In this document: positions 25,202 through 34,299 of the stretch, in pieces
Numbering within the stretch: the stretch's first letter is position 1
Layout of the letters: each line of letters opens with the position of its first letter
From: JAIVGZ01 sp964552205
GTDB taxonomy: Bacteria > Pseudomonadota > Gammaproteobacteria > Natronospirales > JAIVGZ01
DNA length: 64,000 nt
Direction: 5' to 3'
NCBI GenBank assembly: GCA_964552205.1
Contig: CAZKFT010000005.1
Span: forward strand, 1 to 64,000
Translations under genes and position numbers: made by a program
The notes under the pieces: model-generated
The model's database searches: none
Told to the model about the DNA's origin: nothing
The model's input: the letters and a program-made list of their open reading frames with translations, nothing else

Positions 25202-26823
25202 CTCATCATGGCATCGCGCGCGGCGCGGAACTCATTGCCCTCGACCCAGTTCGGCCACGCATCGGAATCCGCGATACGGCGGCCGATTTCGAACAGCAAC
25301 TTCAGGTCTGCCGCTCCACCTTCCCAGTTCTGGTCAGGTGAATACTCGTCAGCTGGCTTGTGGTAACGGTCCCGGTTGTAGGCTGCGGCGAGTTCATGTC
25401 CAAGCTCGACGCCACCGTCAATGAGGTCGCGACCCATATTCGGGTACAAGGCAGGAACGCCGACCTTGGCGAAATTGAAATGGTCCGAGCGGTAGTACAC
25501 GCCGGCCTCCGGCCGCTGGTCAGGCATCACGGTGCGACCAAACTCGGCTGCGACTTCATCCACCCAGCGATCAAGTTCAGAGGCGCCGTATCCGACCACG
25601 GTGATGTCGCGCGTAGGGCCCATGTAATTGAGGACATCCACATTGATGACAGCCGCGGTGCGGTTCAGCGGGAACACGGGATTCTCCGCGTAGTGCTGCG
25701 ATCCCAGCAAACCCTGTTCCTCGGCGGTGACCGGTAGAAAAACGATCGTGCGCTCCGGCGGGGTTTCCATTGCACCAAAGGCCTTTGCGAGCGCTATGAG
25801 ACCCGCCGTTCCCGAGGCGTTATCCGCCGCGCCGTTGTAAATCTGGTCACCTGAGGTTCCCAGATGATCCCAATGCGCGGTGTAAAGGACGAATTCATCG
25901 GGGCGTTTGCTGCCCGGGATGACGGCGACGAAGTTGTTCGAAACGGATTCGCGCAATGTGTTGTTGACCGTGACGGAGGCGGTGAGCCCGAGCGGGACAG
26001 CCACAAACTCAGACGACAGTGCCGCCTGCTTCAGGTCATCGAAGTCGTGCCCGGCGCGGCTGAAGATTGAACGCGCCACGTTTTCCGTGAACCAGCCCTC
26101 CACAGCCACCCGCGACATGTTGCGGTCAGCGGCCACCAGCCCGAACTGCTCACCCGACCAGCCCCCGGAGACCACTTCCCAACCATAACTAGCAGGTTCA
26201 GTTTCGTGGATGATGATGGCGGCCTCAGCGCCCTGCCGCGAAGCCTCCTCGTACTTGTAGGTCCAACGCCCGTAGTAGGTCATGGCCCGGCCGGTGAACA
26301 GTTCGGGGTTGCCGGTTGCGAAGCCCGGGTCATTCACCAATATCACCACGGTCTTGCCACGCACATCCAGACCTTCGTAATCGTTCCATCCGTACTCCGG
26401 GGCGACAACGCCGTAGCCCACAAAGACCAACTCGCTGTCGGCAATCGTTACCTGCTCGGTCACGCGGCGCGTGCCCGCCATGAACGCGGTGCCATAGGTG
26501 AGATTCATGGTTCCGTCCGACCCGGAAATGGTCATGGTCATGTTCGGGTCTGCGGTGATGGACACCAGCGGCACTTCCTGGAGGTAGCTGCCGTTGTTGC
26601 CCGGAAGCGCACCGACAACGCTGAACTGTTCTTCCATATAGGCTAGTGTCAGCTCCTCACCACGGGACGCTGGCAGGCGACCCTCGAACTCATCCGAGGC
26701 AAGAACAGAGATGTGGCGGTGCAGTTCTTCGGCGGTGATGAGACTCAAGGGGTCAACCGGCTCAGGCCGGCCGCAAGCGACCAACAACAGGGTCGAAGCG
26801 ATAATCAGTGGACGTTGCAACAT
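25198..26823 (-). CDS. M28 zinc metallopeptidase lipoprotein with PA domain
   Basis: A 541-residue exported aminopeptidase-like lipoprotein; the lipobox is LLVAC at residues 12-16. A PA (protease-associated) domain occupies about residues 130-260, inserted before the catalytic core. All five M28 metal ligands are recognisable: His and Asp in AHWDHLG and GAADNASG, Glu-Glu in TAEEQGLLG, Asp in VINVDVLNY and His in RSDHFNF. Second gene of the hydrolase string, 21 bases after the M14 gene. Confidence 0.93.
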   Translation of the reverse strand: MLQRPLIIASTLLLVACGRPEPVDPLSLITAEELHRHISVLASDEFEGRLPASRGEELTLAYMEEQFSVVGALPGNNGSYLQEVPLVSITADPNMTMTISGSDGTMNLTYGTAFMAGTRRVTEQVTIADSELVFVGYGVVAPEYGWNDYEGLDVRGKTVVILVNDPGFATGNPELFTGRAMTYYGRWTYKYEEASRQGAEAAIIIHETEPASYGWEVVSGGWSGEQFGLVAADRNMSRVAVEGWFTENVARSIFSRAGHDFDDLKQAALSSEFVAVPLGLTASVTVNNTLRESVSNNFVAVIPGSKRPDEFVLYTAHWDHLGTSGDQIYNGAADNASGTAGLIALAKAFGAMETPPERTIVFLPVTAEEQGLLGSQHYAENPVFPLNRTAAVINVDVLNYMGPTRDITVVGYGASELDRWVDEVAAEFGRTVMPDQRPEAGVYYRSDHFNFAKVGVPALYPNMGRDLIDGGVELGHELAAAYNRDRYHKPADEYSPDQNWEGGAADLKLLFEIGRRIADSDAWPNWVEGNEFRAARDAMMR

Positions 26824-26844
26824 GTCTTCCTCCGGGTTTCCAAA

Positions 26845-28211
26845 TTAATCCGGCACCCTGTTCAGGCGGCCGATTGGGTATACGTTAAGACGGTCATCAA
26901 AAAACGGTGTGCGTTGGTAGAACCAGTACAGGCGTGCCCGCGGGTTCGAGGCGAAAGCTTCGTCTTCAGCTACACGCCGCTCGAACGCTTCCTTGAGTTC
27001 GGGGTCCGACGCCATCATTTCCCGCGCCATGCGCTCGATGACGCGTGGCTCGGCGTACTCCTTACTCTCGAAAATATGGTCCAACAAGCCCCACCGCAGC
27101 AATGAATCGGGCGCGTGTGGCTCCAGCATGTGCATGATGACATTGGCGGCGCGCTGGTTTGTGGGAATCACGACCGACCCCGCCGCAAACTCCATATTGC
27201 GCTGGATGACCCGAGCGTTGAACTCACGAATCATGTGGCGGTTCTCGAACGGGCGTGATGCCCACTCCACCGACTCGAACANNNNNNNNNNNNNNNNNNN
27301 NNNNNNNNNNNNNNNNNNNNNNNNNNNNNNNNNNNNNNNNNNNNNNNNNNNNNNNNNNNNNNNNNNNNNNNNNNNNNNNNNGGCTCTGAGTGGAACACCT
27401 CAAAGCCGCGTGTAGGGTCAGTGCCATCGCGTAGCACGATGTATGGCGCGTGTTTGTGCCCCCTGGCTTCGAGCGCCGGGAAGATGGTTTCTTCGAACGC
27501 ACTGCGCTGCCATTCGACCAGCGCCGGGTGGGCGTTGTCGTACATCTCCAAACCCCAGGTGATGTCGTACTGGTAGTCGGCACCGTTGGTGTTGTGTGTG
27601 TCGATGAACAGATCCGGCAACCAGGCATTGAAGAGTCCTAGCCACTGACGCATCTCCGTGCTGTCTGCCTTGATGAAGTCGCGGTTCAGGTTGTAGTTCT
27701 GTGCAGTGGCGCGCCACCCTGACTCGTCCGGACCGTTCTGGTTGATGCGTGTATAGGGATGGAACCGCTCGTGACCATCCACATTGAAGATGGGGATGAA
27801 CAGAATGATGGCGTGGTCTAGCAACGCCGCATGTTCGCCAGTGATAACAATGTCGCGCAGTAGCGCGAGGCCGGCGTCCTTACCCTCGATCTCCCCGGGG
27901 TGGATGCCTGCCTGTATGAGGATGATTTCCTTTCCGGTTGCGCGTGCGGCTTCCGGGCTGAAGGCTTGGTCGGAGGAAGCCACCAGAACGACCATCTCGC
28001 GACCCTCAGGAGAAGTGCCGAACAGCTGGAAGTCCACCAAGTCGGATGCGTCCGCAAGGCGCTGTGCCCAGGCAACGGTATCAGCGTGCCTCGCAGTCTT
28101 GCGGTAATCGGATTCTTCGGCCAGCGTTCGCCAGTCGGAAGCGTTACTCATGGATTCTCCTGAAACAAGGCACAGGCAGGATGCCAGTGCTATGACGGCA
28201 CAACGATGCAT
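26845..28211 (-). CDS. M14 zinc carboxypeptidase-family protein, interrupted by assembly gap
   Basis: Secreted metallopeptidase of the M14 family. From ATG 28211 an N-terminal export signal (with a possible lipobox LASC at residues 9-12) leads into a mature domain whose zinc ligands are visible: His and Glu in GIHPGEIEGKD and His in DTHNTNGADYQ. About 276 codons are read before the N run and about 145 after it. The two halves are in different frames as written: 1267 real coding bases require a true gap of length 3n+2, whereas 100 N are given. The gap falls where the catalytic Glu region is expected. This is an assembly artefact, not evidence of a pseudogene. Confidence 0.85.
27282..27381. other. 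Assembly gap (100 N)
   Basis: Exactly 100 unresolved bases inside the M14 peptidase gene. Round length suggests a scaffold gap of unknown true size. Confidence 0.99.
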
Positions 28212-28227
28212 ACGGCGATGGTACCAC

Positions 28228-30084
28228 TCAGTCCATGGGTCGGTATTCTTGGGCGCCGACCACCAAAGCGCCCGGACCCGCGTGAACTCCGAGCGCTGGC
28301 CCGAGTTCAACCAGCCACGAAGCGTGCACCTGAGGTAGTGCCGCAACCAGCATTTCCCGTAAACGAGCGCCGGCCTCCGGGGCGTTGCCATGACCGACGA
28401 TAATGCGCCAGGGCTTGGCGGGATCCAGACGACGGGTGACGAAACGCGAGAACTTCTCGACCATGCGGCTCTTGCCGAAGAGCACACCACCAACACCTAT
28501 ATTGCCGTCCGCCGTGTTGGTCAGTACCGGGCGCAGACCGAGAACATCCGTCACCACTTTCTTGCCCTTGCTGACGCGCCCACCGCGCACCGCGTAGCGC
28601 AAGTCCGCAATGGCACCCCAGACCTTGGTGTGCGACCGCATTTCCTCAACCCGGCGCATGACCTCGTCAAGCGGGTGGCCGGCCTGAACGAGTTCCGCCG
28701 CATACATGACCAAGAGCGCTTGGCCCGCAGAGACATTCATGGAGTCAACGACGCTGGTCGCGCCACCCTCGACGCGGGACGCTGCGGACTCAGCGGCTTG
28801 ACAGGTACCACTGGCTTTACGCATCAGGTTGATGGACAGCACTGCCTCGTGATGACTGGCCAAGAACTGGAACTGTCGGCGGAAATCGCCAGGGGCAGGC
28901 TGAGAGGTTTTCGGGTGATCCGCGCTGCGATCCAACTCGTCGTAGAACTCTAGTGGCGTGATTGACACCTTGTCGAGGAAGCCACGGTCACCGAAGTGTA
29001 GGCGCAACGGCACGATATGGATGTTGAGCCGCTCGAGTTCTGAATCAGGGATATCGGCCCCCGAGTCGGTGATGACTGCGATGCCCTTCGCATGACCAGC
29101 TGCGGTCACACTCTGGGCTTGCATGTCATCGGCCTTCTGGCTTGAGAGCGTTCCGTGACTCTCAGCGATGAGGAATGCCTGCCCCGGGTTGTTGACATGG
29201 ACATGGACCTTCACTTTGGTCTTGGTACCGGCGATGACCAGACTTGAGCCGAGCTCCGCCAGCTCTTCGCGAAGTTTCCGGCGGTCGATATCCGTGCCGG
29301 TGATGACGCACTCCGTGCAATAGCGGTGGGTGAGGTCACCGTGATCACCATAGTCCGGGGTCGCTGCCAGTTCTGCCTCCAACTCGGCATCCGGACGGAA
29401 GCCCTGCATTTCCCGTAGCGACCCACTCTCTATGAGTTCGACGACGCCGCGCAGGAGTTCGACGAAGCCGGCGGCGCCTGCATCTACCACACCAGCCTTG
29501 CGCAACGCCTCCAGCTGGTTGGTGGTGTTGTTGAGGGAGGTCTCGGCATGGTCCAGCCCATAGCGCAGCAATTCGGAAAAATCCTGGATGTCACCTTCCT
29601 CGATGCGCTTGTCCAAGGCGCTGGAGAAATCCGTGAGCACCGTGAGCATGGTGCCTTCCTTGGGCTCGGCAAGCGCTTCGCGGGCATACTCGGCGCCCAG
29701 ACGGACGGCGCGTGCAAAGCGGTTGACGGACAACATTCTGAGGGCAGTGGCGCCATCGCTCATGCCTTGGAAGAACTGCGCAAGTATGGCTCCGGAGTTA
29801 CCGCGTGCCCCGTCTAGGGCGGCATCTGCAAGCGCGTTCAGCATGTTGCCGACATGCCGGTTCATCTGGATGGAAATGCCAGCCAGTACGGAATTCAGGG
29901 TCAGCGAGATGTTGGTGCCGGTATCGCCGTCAGGAACGGGAAACACATTAATCCTGTTGAGGTGATCCTGGCGGGAGACGACCCGCTGGATGCCGGCGGT
30001 CAGGGCGCGGTGCAGGCGAAAGCCATCGATATAGCCGATACCGGGCGCAGGGGTGACAGCGGTGTCGAGTAACGCTGAGGACAT
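28228..30084 (-). CDS. DhaL-DegV fusion protein (FakA/FakB-like)
   Basis: A 618-residue cytoplasmic protein joining two parts that are separate in Gram-positive fatty-acid kinase. Residues about 20-210 are a DhaL/DAK2 kinase domain with the metal-binding NVFPVPDGDTGTNI and ALDGARGNSGAILAQF. About 245-330 is the FakA middle domain (YCTECVITG, VKVHVHVNNPG). About 335-615 is a DegV fatty-acid-binding domain (AVITDSGADIP, KTSQPAPGDF, DLRYAVRGGRVSKGKK). It may phosphorylate a bound acyl group within one chain; substrate not proven. A promoter inside gspB and a GGAG site precede it. Confidence 0.9.
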   Translation of the reverse strand: MSSALLDTAVTPAPGIGYIDGFRLHRALTAGIQRVVSRQDHLNRINVFPVPDGDTGTNISLTLNSVLAGISIQMNRHVGNMLNALADAALDGARGNSGAILAQFFQGMSDGATALRMLSVNRFARAVRLGAEYAREALAEPKEGTMLTVLTDFSSALDKRIEEGDIQDFSELLRYGLDHAETSLNNTTNQLEALRKAGVVDAGAAGFVELLRGVVELIESGSLREMQGFRPDAELEAELAATPDYGDHGDLTHRYCTECVITGTDIDRRKLREELAELGSSLVIAGTKTKVKVHVHVNNPGQAFLIAESHGTLSSQKADDMQAQSVTAAGHAKGIAVITDSGADIPDSELERLNIHIVPLRLHFGDRGFLDKVSITPLEFYDELDRSADHPKTSQPAPGDFRRQFQFLASHHEAVLSINLMRKASGTCQAAESAASRVEGGATSVVDSMNVSAGQALLVMYAAELVQAGHPLDEVMRRVEEMRSHTKVWGAIADLRYAVRGGRVSKGKKVVTDVLGLRPVLTNTADGNIGVGGVLFGKSRMVEKFSRFVTRRLDPAKPWRIIVGHGNAPEAGARLREMLVAALPQVHASWLVELGPALGVHAGPGALVVGAQEYRPMD

Positions 30085-30118
30085 GGGACTCCGGGGTTCA
30101 GGGACGCGGGAGCCGATA

Positions 30119-30147
30119 TATATACGGCAGACCGCTTATTGGGACAA
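30119..30147 (-). promoter_or_regulatory. Internal promoter for the DhaL-DegV gene
   Basis: On the minus strand TTGTCC (30147-30142) is followed after 17 bases by TATATA (30124-30119), each matching four of six consensus positions. The predicted start near 30112 leaves a leader of about 28 bases with GGAG close to the ATG at 30084. The -35 lies within the last codons of gspB. Confidence 0.45.
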
Positions 30148-30681
30148 CAGGCGGAAGCGCGTTCCGCGCCAATCCAGCTCCACGCCTTCGGGCAGGATGG
30201 CAACCAACTGGAGCCCATCCCGGACCCGGTCTCCTTCCCGGTAGCGCTGCATGTCCAGCAAAACGAAGCGTCGGGACGGGTCCTCGGTCCAGACATGGGC
30301 ATTCACCGTCAGCGCTGGAACGGTCACCCGGAGCGCTTCCGGGAGCTCGTGCAACAAGGGTGCGTGACTGCGGGGAATCTCGACGGGTTCCGGGGTGGGG
30401 GCGGGAAGCGGAATGTCCGCCAGAGAACTGCCCCGGGGAGGGTCGCGCTCCGGGACGCTGGCGCGGGCAACAGGCGCGGCGGGCGGCTCTGCGACTGTGC
30501 TACGCGGCATGGCGAACCACCAGACTGACCCTGCTGCAATCAACAGGACCAATACTCCCCACACCATCCAGATTGGCCACCGCGGTCTCGGCTTGAGGGG
30601 CAAGCCGTGGCTGATGCGGCGACCCAGGTCGCGGTCACGGGCATCCTCCGCACGCCGCAGGGCATCAAGAATCAGGGACAT
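30136..30681 (-). CDS. gspB: GspB-like general secretion accessory protein
   Basis: A 181-residue bitopic inner-membrane protein: cytoplasmic MSLILDALRRAEDARDRDLG signature, one membrane helix (about residues 35-56), a Pro-rich linker and a C-terminal periplasmic GspB domain (VPALTVNAHVW, RFVLLDMQRYREGD). GspB/ExeB works with the ATPase GspA/ExeA to insert secretin GspD through peptidoglycan. Its start overlaps exeA by 17 bases. No other type II secretion genes are in the window. Confidence 0.9.
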   Translation of the reverse strand: MSLILDALRRAEDARDRDLGRRISHGLPLKPRPRWPIWMVWGVLVLLIAAGSVWWFAMPRSTVAEPPAAPVARASVPERDPPRGSSLADIPLPAPTPEPVEIPRSHAPLLHELPEALRVTVPALTVNAHVWTEDPSRRFVLLDMQRYREGDRVRDGLQLVAILPEGVELDWRGTRFRLLSQ

Positions 30682-32296
30682 GATCGCTCATCTCCAGGTT
30701 CGGGCCGGGCGATTTCTGTAGCCCGTCCAGATGCACCAGTGTCTGCTCGCCGGCAATCCCGTCAACGCCCAGGCCCATCGCCGACTGAAACGCCCGGACC
30801 ATGTCCTCCAGCCCGGAATCAAAAAACTGTGCGTCTCCCAAGGGCGAAGGTGGAGATCCCGCCCAGGACCCTAGCGCCTCGCGCAACCATTCCACCGCGG
30901 GACTACGACTGTTGCGCCGCAACACTTCGCCTTGTGCAACTGGCGGCCGCCACAGAATCAGGTAGTCCCCCAGCCACATCGGGTCCAGTTCGAGCAGTGG
31001 CACGGTATGCGTTGCGCCATCCAGCCAAATCCGGGCCTCGCGCTCGCCCAGCGCGGTGATGAGCAGCGTACGCGTTTGCGCATCCACCCTCAGTTCGAGC
31101 AGCGCCGGTCGGTCAAGCATACGAAGGTTGTTCCAGGTGCCGCGGCCACGCGCGCATGCCAAGTCATGCTCGGTGGCGAGCGCACACAAGCCCGATGGAA
31201 GCCCCTCTGTTTGGTCCACTTGCCACAGCTGCATCAAGCGCGCGGTGGTGGCGCCGAGATCGTCGTCTTGCTGAAGCAGCGTTGCCAGCGTGGGTGGCGC
31301 GGGAATCTCTGCGACTTCCTCGGGCGCGGATTCCGGCACGGGCGTCGGTGTCGGGGTGGCAGCGGGAAGTGCCACGGTCACCGGCATCGGTGCGGGCTTC
31401 CAGTGAGTCCATGCGGCGACACCTGCGACGATGGCCAGCAATAATAGCGCGGCTGTCAGGAGCAATGGTCGCGAGGTGCTGGCTGGACTTGTTCCTTTGA
31501 CCTCATTCGCAGCCATGCGGATCATGGAAGCGCTGACCTCGTGCACGCGCGCGGCAAACGCGCCCAGAAGGGCGCGTTCGGCGAGAATGTTGATTAGACG
31601 GGGTATGCCATTGCTTGCCTTGTGAATGGCGCGAAGCGCACCCGAGGTAAAAATGGGTCGCCGTGCTCCCGCGACTTCCAGCCGGTGCTTCACATACGCA
31701 TGTGTCTCCGCCGCGTCCAAGGGCTCGAGGTGGTATCGCGCAGTGATGCGTTGCGCCAGTTGTCGCAGGTCGTTCCGCGCCAGAGTCTCCCTGAGCTCGG
31801 GTTGGCCAATCAGGAGAATCTGCAACAGCTTGTCACGATGTGTTTCAAGGTTGGTCAGGAGACGGACCTGCTCGAGCAACTCCGGTCCCAGGTTCTGCGC
31901 TTCGTCGACAATCAGGACCGTGCGGCGACTGCGCGCATGCGCGTCGAGCAAGTATGCGTTCAACAGATCCGTGAGCTGTTTGGGAGTGGAATGCCCCTCG
32001 GGGCGCTGGACATGCAATTCGTCGCAAATCGTCTCAAGAAACTCTGTGAGTGATGCATGTGCGTTGTAGACAAGAGCGACATCCACGTTCCCGGGCAGCT
32101 GCTCCAGCAGCGTGCGCGTCAAGGTAGTTTTGCCCATACCCACTTCGCCAGTGAGCTGGATGAACCCGCCACTCTCGGTGACACCGTACAACAGGTGTGC
32201 GAGCGCTTCGCGATGCCGTTCGCTGAGAAAGAGATAGCGCGGGTCAGGGGTTATGGAAAACGGTTTGTCGGTCAGCTGAAACCAATCGGTATACAT
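30665..32296 (-). CDS. exeA: ExeA/GspA-family AAA ATPase with peptidoglycan-binding domain
   Basis: A 543-residue inner-membrane ATPase. Order: N-terminal MYTDWFQLTDKPFSITPDP signature, AAA domain with Walker A GEVGMGKT (residues 50-57) and Walker B VLIVDEAQNL (about 127-136), membrane helix at about 277-297, a Pro/Thr-rich linker, and a C-terminal peptidoglycan-binding type 1 domain (FDSGLEDMVRAFQSAMGLGVDG). Remodels peptidoglycan for secretin assembly in type II secretion. Overlaps gspB. Confidence 0.93.
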   Translation of the reverse strand: MYTDWFQLTDKPFSITPDPRYLFLSERHREALAHLLYGVTESGGFIQLTGEVGMGKTTLTRTLLEQLPGNVDVALVYNAHASLTEFLETICDELHVQRPEGHSTPKQLTDLLNAYLLDAHARSRRTVLIVDEAQNLGPELLEQVRLLTNLETHRDKLLQILLIGQPELRETLARNDLRQLAQRITARYHLEPLDAAETHAYVKHRLEVAGARRPIFTSGALRAIHKASNGIPRLINILAERALLGAFAARVHEVSASMIRMAANEVKGTSPASTSRPLLLTAALLLLAIVAGVAAWTHWKPAPMPVTVALPAATPTPTPVPESAPEEVAEIPAPPTLATLLQQDDDLGATTARLMQLWQVDQTEGLPSGLCALATEHDLACARGRGTWNNLRMLDRPALLELRVDAQTRTLLITALGEREARIWLDGATHTVPLLELDPMWLGDYLILWRPPVAQGEVLRRNSRSPAVEWLREALGSWAGSPPSPLGDAQFFDSGLEDMVRAFQSAMGLGVDGIAGEQTLVHLDGLQKSPGPNLEMSDHVPDS

Positions 32297-32316
32297 GTAC
32301 GCAGGTCCGACGCCCT

Positions 32317-32874
32317 TTATTGCGGGGGAAACGCCTCGATGATGTTGCGTACCGCGCGCTCTACACCCTCATCGGTGAAGCGATCCCGGTACACCCGGTC
32401 GCTCTTCCAGCCGCGCCACACCAAGCGATCATCGGCCGAGCGAATAATGTCCAGGATCAACGTGCCTTCCTGGTAAGTCTCGTTCCAGTCATTGTGGCCG
32501 AGAAAAATGTGGCGGCTACCGCGTCGGTAGCTACCACGACCTATGCCGAAGCCCACCGTGAAGCCGGAATCGCGCATGCGCTCGCGAGTGGTCGTATGGT
32601 AGGTGACAAGGAAATCTGCCTGGTCCATGGCGACCTCGACATAACCTCTCGCACTGAGTGCACTCACGGTTGCGCGGCGCACCTTTGCCCCAAGCAACTG
32701 GCTGTCCAGAAGGGGGTCTTCCACCGACTCGTAGGCAGGCTCCAGCCACGCGAAAGTGCGAAGATCAGCGAATGTCGCGGAGTCATCGTAATCCGTTCGC
32801 GCAGGTGTGCTCGCACAGGCGGCGAGAATCAACATGCCTGTGAGCGCGAGACCTAAAGTGCGGACTCTGTTCAC
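32317..32874 (-). CDS. DUF4136 lipoprotein
   Basis: A 185-residue lipoprotein with lipobox LAAC at about residues 17-20, then a DUF4136 domain (TFADLRTFAWLEP; FLVTYHTTTRERM; GTLILDIIRSADDRLVWRGWKSD). The family is outer-membrane or periplasmic and functionally uncharacterised. It follows the quinone oxidoreductase by 4 bases and precedes exeA by 20 bases. Confidence 0.88.
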   Translation of the reverse strand: MNRVRTLGLALTGMLILAACASTPARTDYDDSATFADLRTFAWLEPAYESVEDPLLDSQLLGAKVRRATVSALSARGYVEVAMDQADFLVTYHTTTRERMRDSGFTVGFGIGRGSYRRGSRHIFLGHNDWNETYQEGTLILDIIRSADDRLVWRGWKSDRVYRDRFTDEGVERAVRNIIEAFPPQ

Positions 32875-32878
32875 GACC

Positions 32879-33913
32879 CTAGAGTATCAGGACCAGCTTC
32901 CCGGTGGTGGTTCCTGATTCAATCGCCCTGTGGGCTTCAGCGACATCGTCAAATGCGAAGCGGGTCACCGCAGGTGGGCGGATAACACCCGTTTTCATCC
33001 ATTCCAGGCCCGTTTCGAGACCGGTTCGGAGCAATTCGCGTTCGTGCTCCATGAAACTGAGATTGAAGGCGAGTACCGAGCGATTGGTTTGCGTCATCTC
33101 AAGCGGCGAGAAACGTGGGGTTCGTAGCCAGTCCCAAGCCAGTTTGACCCAGTTTGGCCGCCCTCCCTGGCGTGGCAGCATGGTGTGGAAGCCATATACC
33201 AACAGCTTTCCGCCCGGGCGCAGGCGTTTCCAGCCTTCCCGAAGCGAATCCGCGCCGTTGGCATCCAGAATCAGGTCGAATCCCTCCGGGCGGGCCGCAT
33301 CCAGCGCCATCCATGGGTCCCCCAGTGAGCGGTCGATGATCTTGTCTGCGCCCAGAGCCTCGACGAATGCGACCTTGTGCGCGCTACCGACCACAGCTGT
33401 CACCTTGCACCCCAAGTGCTTGGCAAGTTGCACCAGCATGGATCCGACGCCACCCGCCGCAGAATGCACCAGCAATTGTTGGCCTGGACGTGGATGGGCG
33501 AGATGCATCAGCGCATACCAGGCGGTCAGGAAGGTTGCTGGAAATGCCGCCAGTTGCTCGGTGCTGATGCCATCGGCAGCACGAAACACCTGCCACTCCG
33601 GCAGGACCGCATGCGAGGTGTAGGCGCCGAAAAGTGTGCACGCCACCACGCGATCACCCACGCGAAGTCCCTGCACACCGTCACCGATGGCCGAGATGTG
33701 ACCAGCAAGTTCGAATCCGGGTGTGATGGGCCAGCCCACCAGCTCCCGCGCGGAAGCGTACAAGCCCATGCGCACGATGCAGTCGGCGTAATTGATGCCC
33801 ACCGCCTCGACGGCGATGGCAACCTCGCTTGGACCGGGTGCTGTCGGCTCGAACGATTCAATTTTCAGCTGGCGGTAATCGCCTGCTGCGTGCACCACGA
33901 CACGTCGGTTCAT
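32879..33913 (-). CDS. Zinc-binding-family quinone oxidoreductase (MDR superfamily)
   Basis: A 344-residue NAD(P)H-dependent medium-chain reductase without catalytic zinc ligands, closest in pattern to quinone oxidoreductase/VAT-1-like proteins. N-terminal GroES-like domain (VGINYADCIVRMGLY, ITPGFELAGHISAIG) and Rossmann domain (LLVHSAAGGVGSMLVQLAKHLG). Uses probably alkenal or quinone substrates. The start overlaps the DUF4399 stop (ATGA at 33910-33913). Confidence 0.88.
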   Translation of the reverse strand: MNRRVVVHAAGDYRQLKIESFEPTAPGPSEVAIAVEAVGINYADCIVRMGLYASARELVGWPITPGFELAGHISAIGDGVQGLRVGDRVVACTLFGAYTSHAVLPEWQVFRAADGISTEQLAAFPATFLTAWYALMHLAHPRPGQQLLVHSAAGGVGSMLVQLAKHLGCKVTAVVGSAHKVAFVEALGADKIIDRSLGDPWMALDAARPEGFDLILDANGADSLREGWKRLRPGGKLLVYGFHTMLPRQGGRPNWVKLAWDWLRTPRFSPLEMTQTNRSVLAFNLSFMEHERELLRTGLETGLEWMKTGVIRPPAVTRFAFDDVAEAHRAIESGTTTGKLVLIL

Positions 33914-34299
33914 TTCACAGTGACGCGAATCACTTCCGACATGATGGGTGGATTGTGGGGCTGATGCAGGTGGTCGCCGAGCACAAGTTGAAGCGTATAT
34001 TCCCCAGGTGGCAGTTCAAGCTCGGTCTCGGTCTGGCCGGCACCGAAATGGATGTGCTTCTCATCCGCAGGAATGGGCGCAGATGGGTCGGAGAGTGTCG
34101 TATTGATGAGTAGGTGATGGTGGCCGGTGTTGGGGACATTGACACCCGCGGGTGCGACACCCATCCCTCGTAGCCCGAAAACCACTCGCACAGGGCCTTG
34201 AATCTCAGCGCCATCGGCGGGTGAGATGAAATAGAGTTTGGGCTCAGCGCCTGCTGTACATGCGCAGGCCAGCAACAGCGTCAGAAGCATGACCCTCAT
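33910..34299 (-). CDS. DUF4399 periplasmic protein
   Basis: A 129-residue exported protein; signal peptide about 1-18 (CACTAGAEP), possibly lipidated. DUF4399 motifs: KLYFISPADGAEIQGPVRV, GHHHLLINT and KHIHFGAGQTE, with clustered histidines (GHHHL, HIHFG, DHLHQPHNPP) that could bind metal. Function unknown. Overlaps both neighbours by 4 bases. Confidence 0.87.
   Translation of the reverse strand: MRVMLLTLLLACACTAGAEPKLYFISPADGAEIQGPVRVVFGLRGMGVAPAGVNVPNTGHHHLLINTTLSDPSAPIPADEKHIHFGAGQTETELELPPGEYTLQLVLGDHLHQPHNPPIMSEVIRVTVK

Noticed and set aside
24233..25366. A 377-codon plus-strand frame
   Set aside because: Antisense to the esterase and M28 genes, both with catalytic motifs.
26845..28211. 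M14 gene as a frameshifted pseudogene
   Set aside because: The frame change coincides exactly with the 100-N gap, whose length is arbitrary.
30136..32296. A full type II secretion locus
   Set aside because: Only exeA and gspB are present; no gspC to gspN genes on either side.
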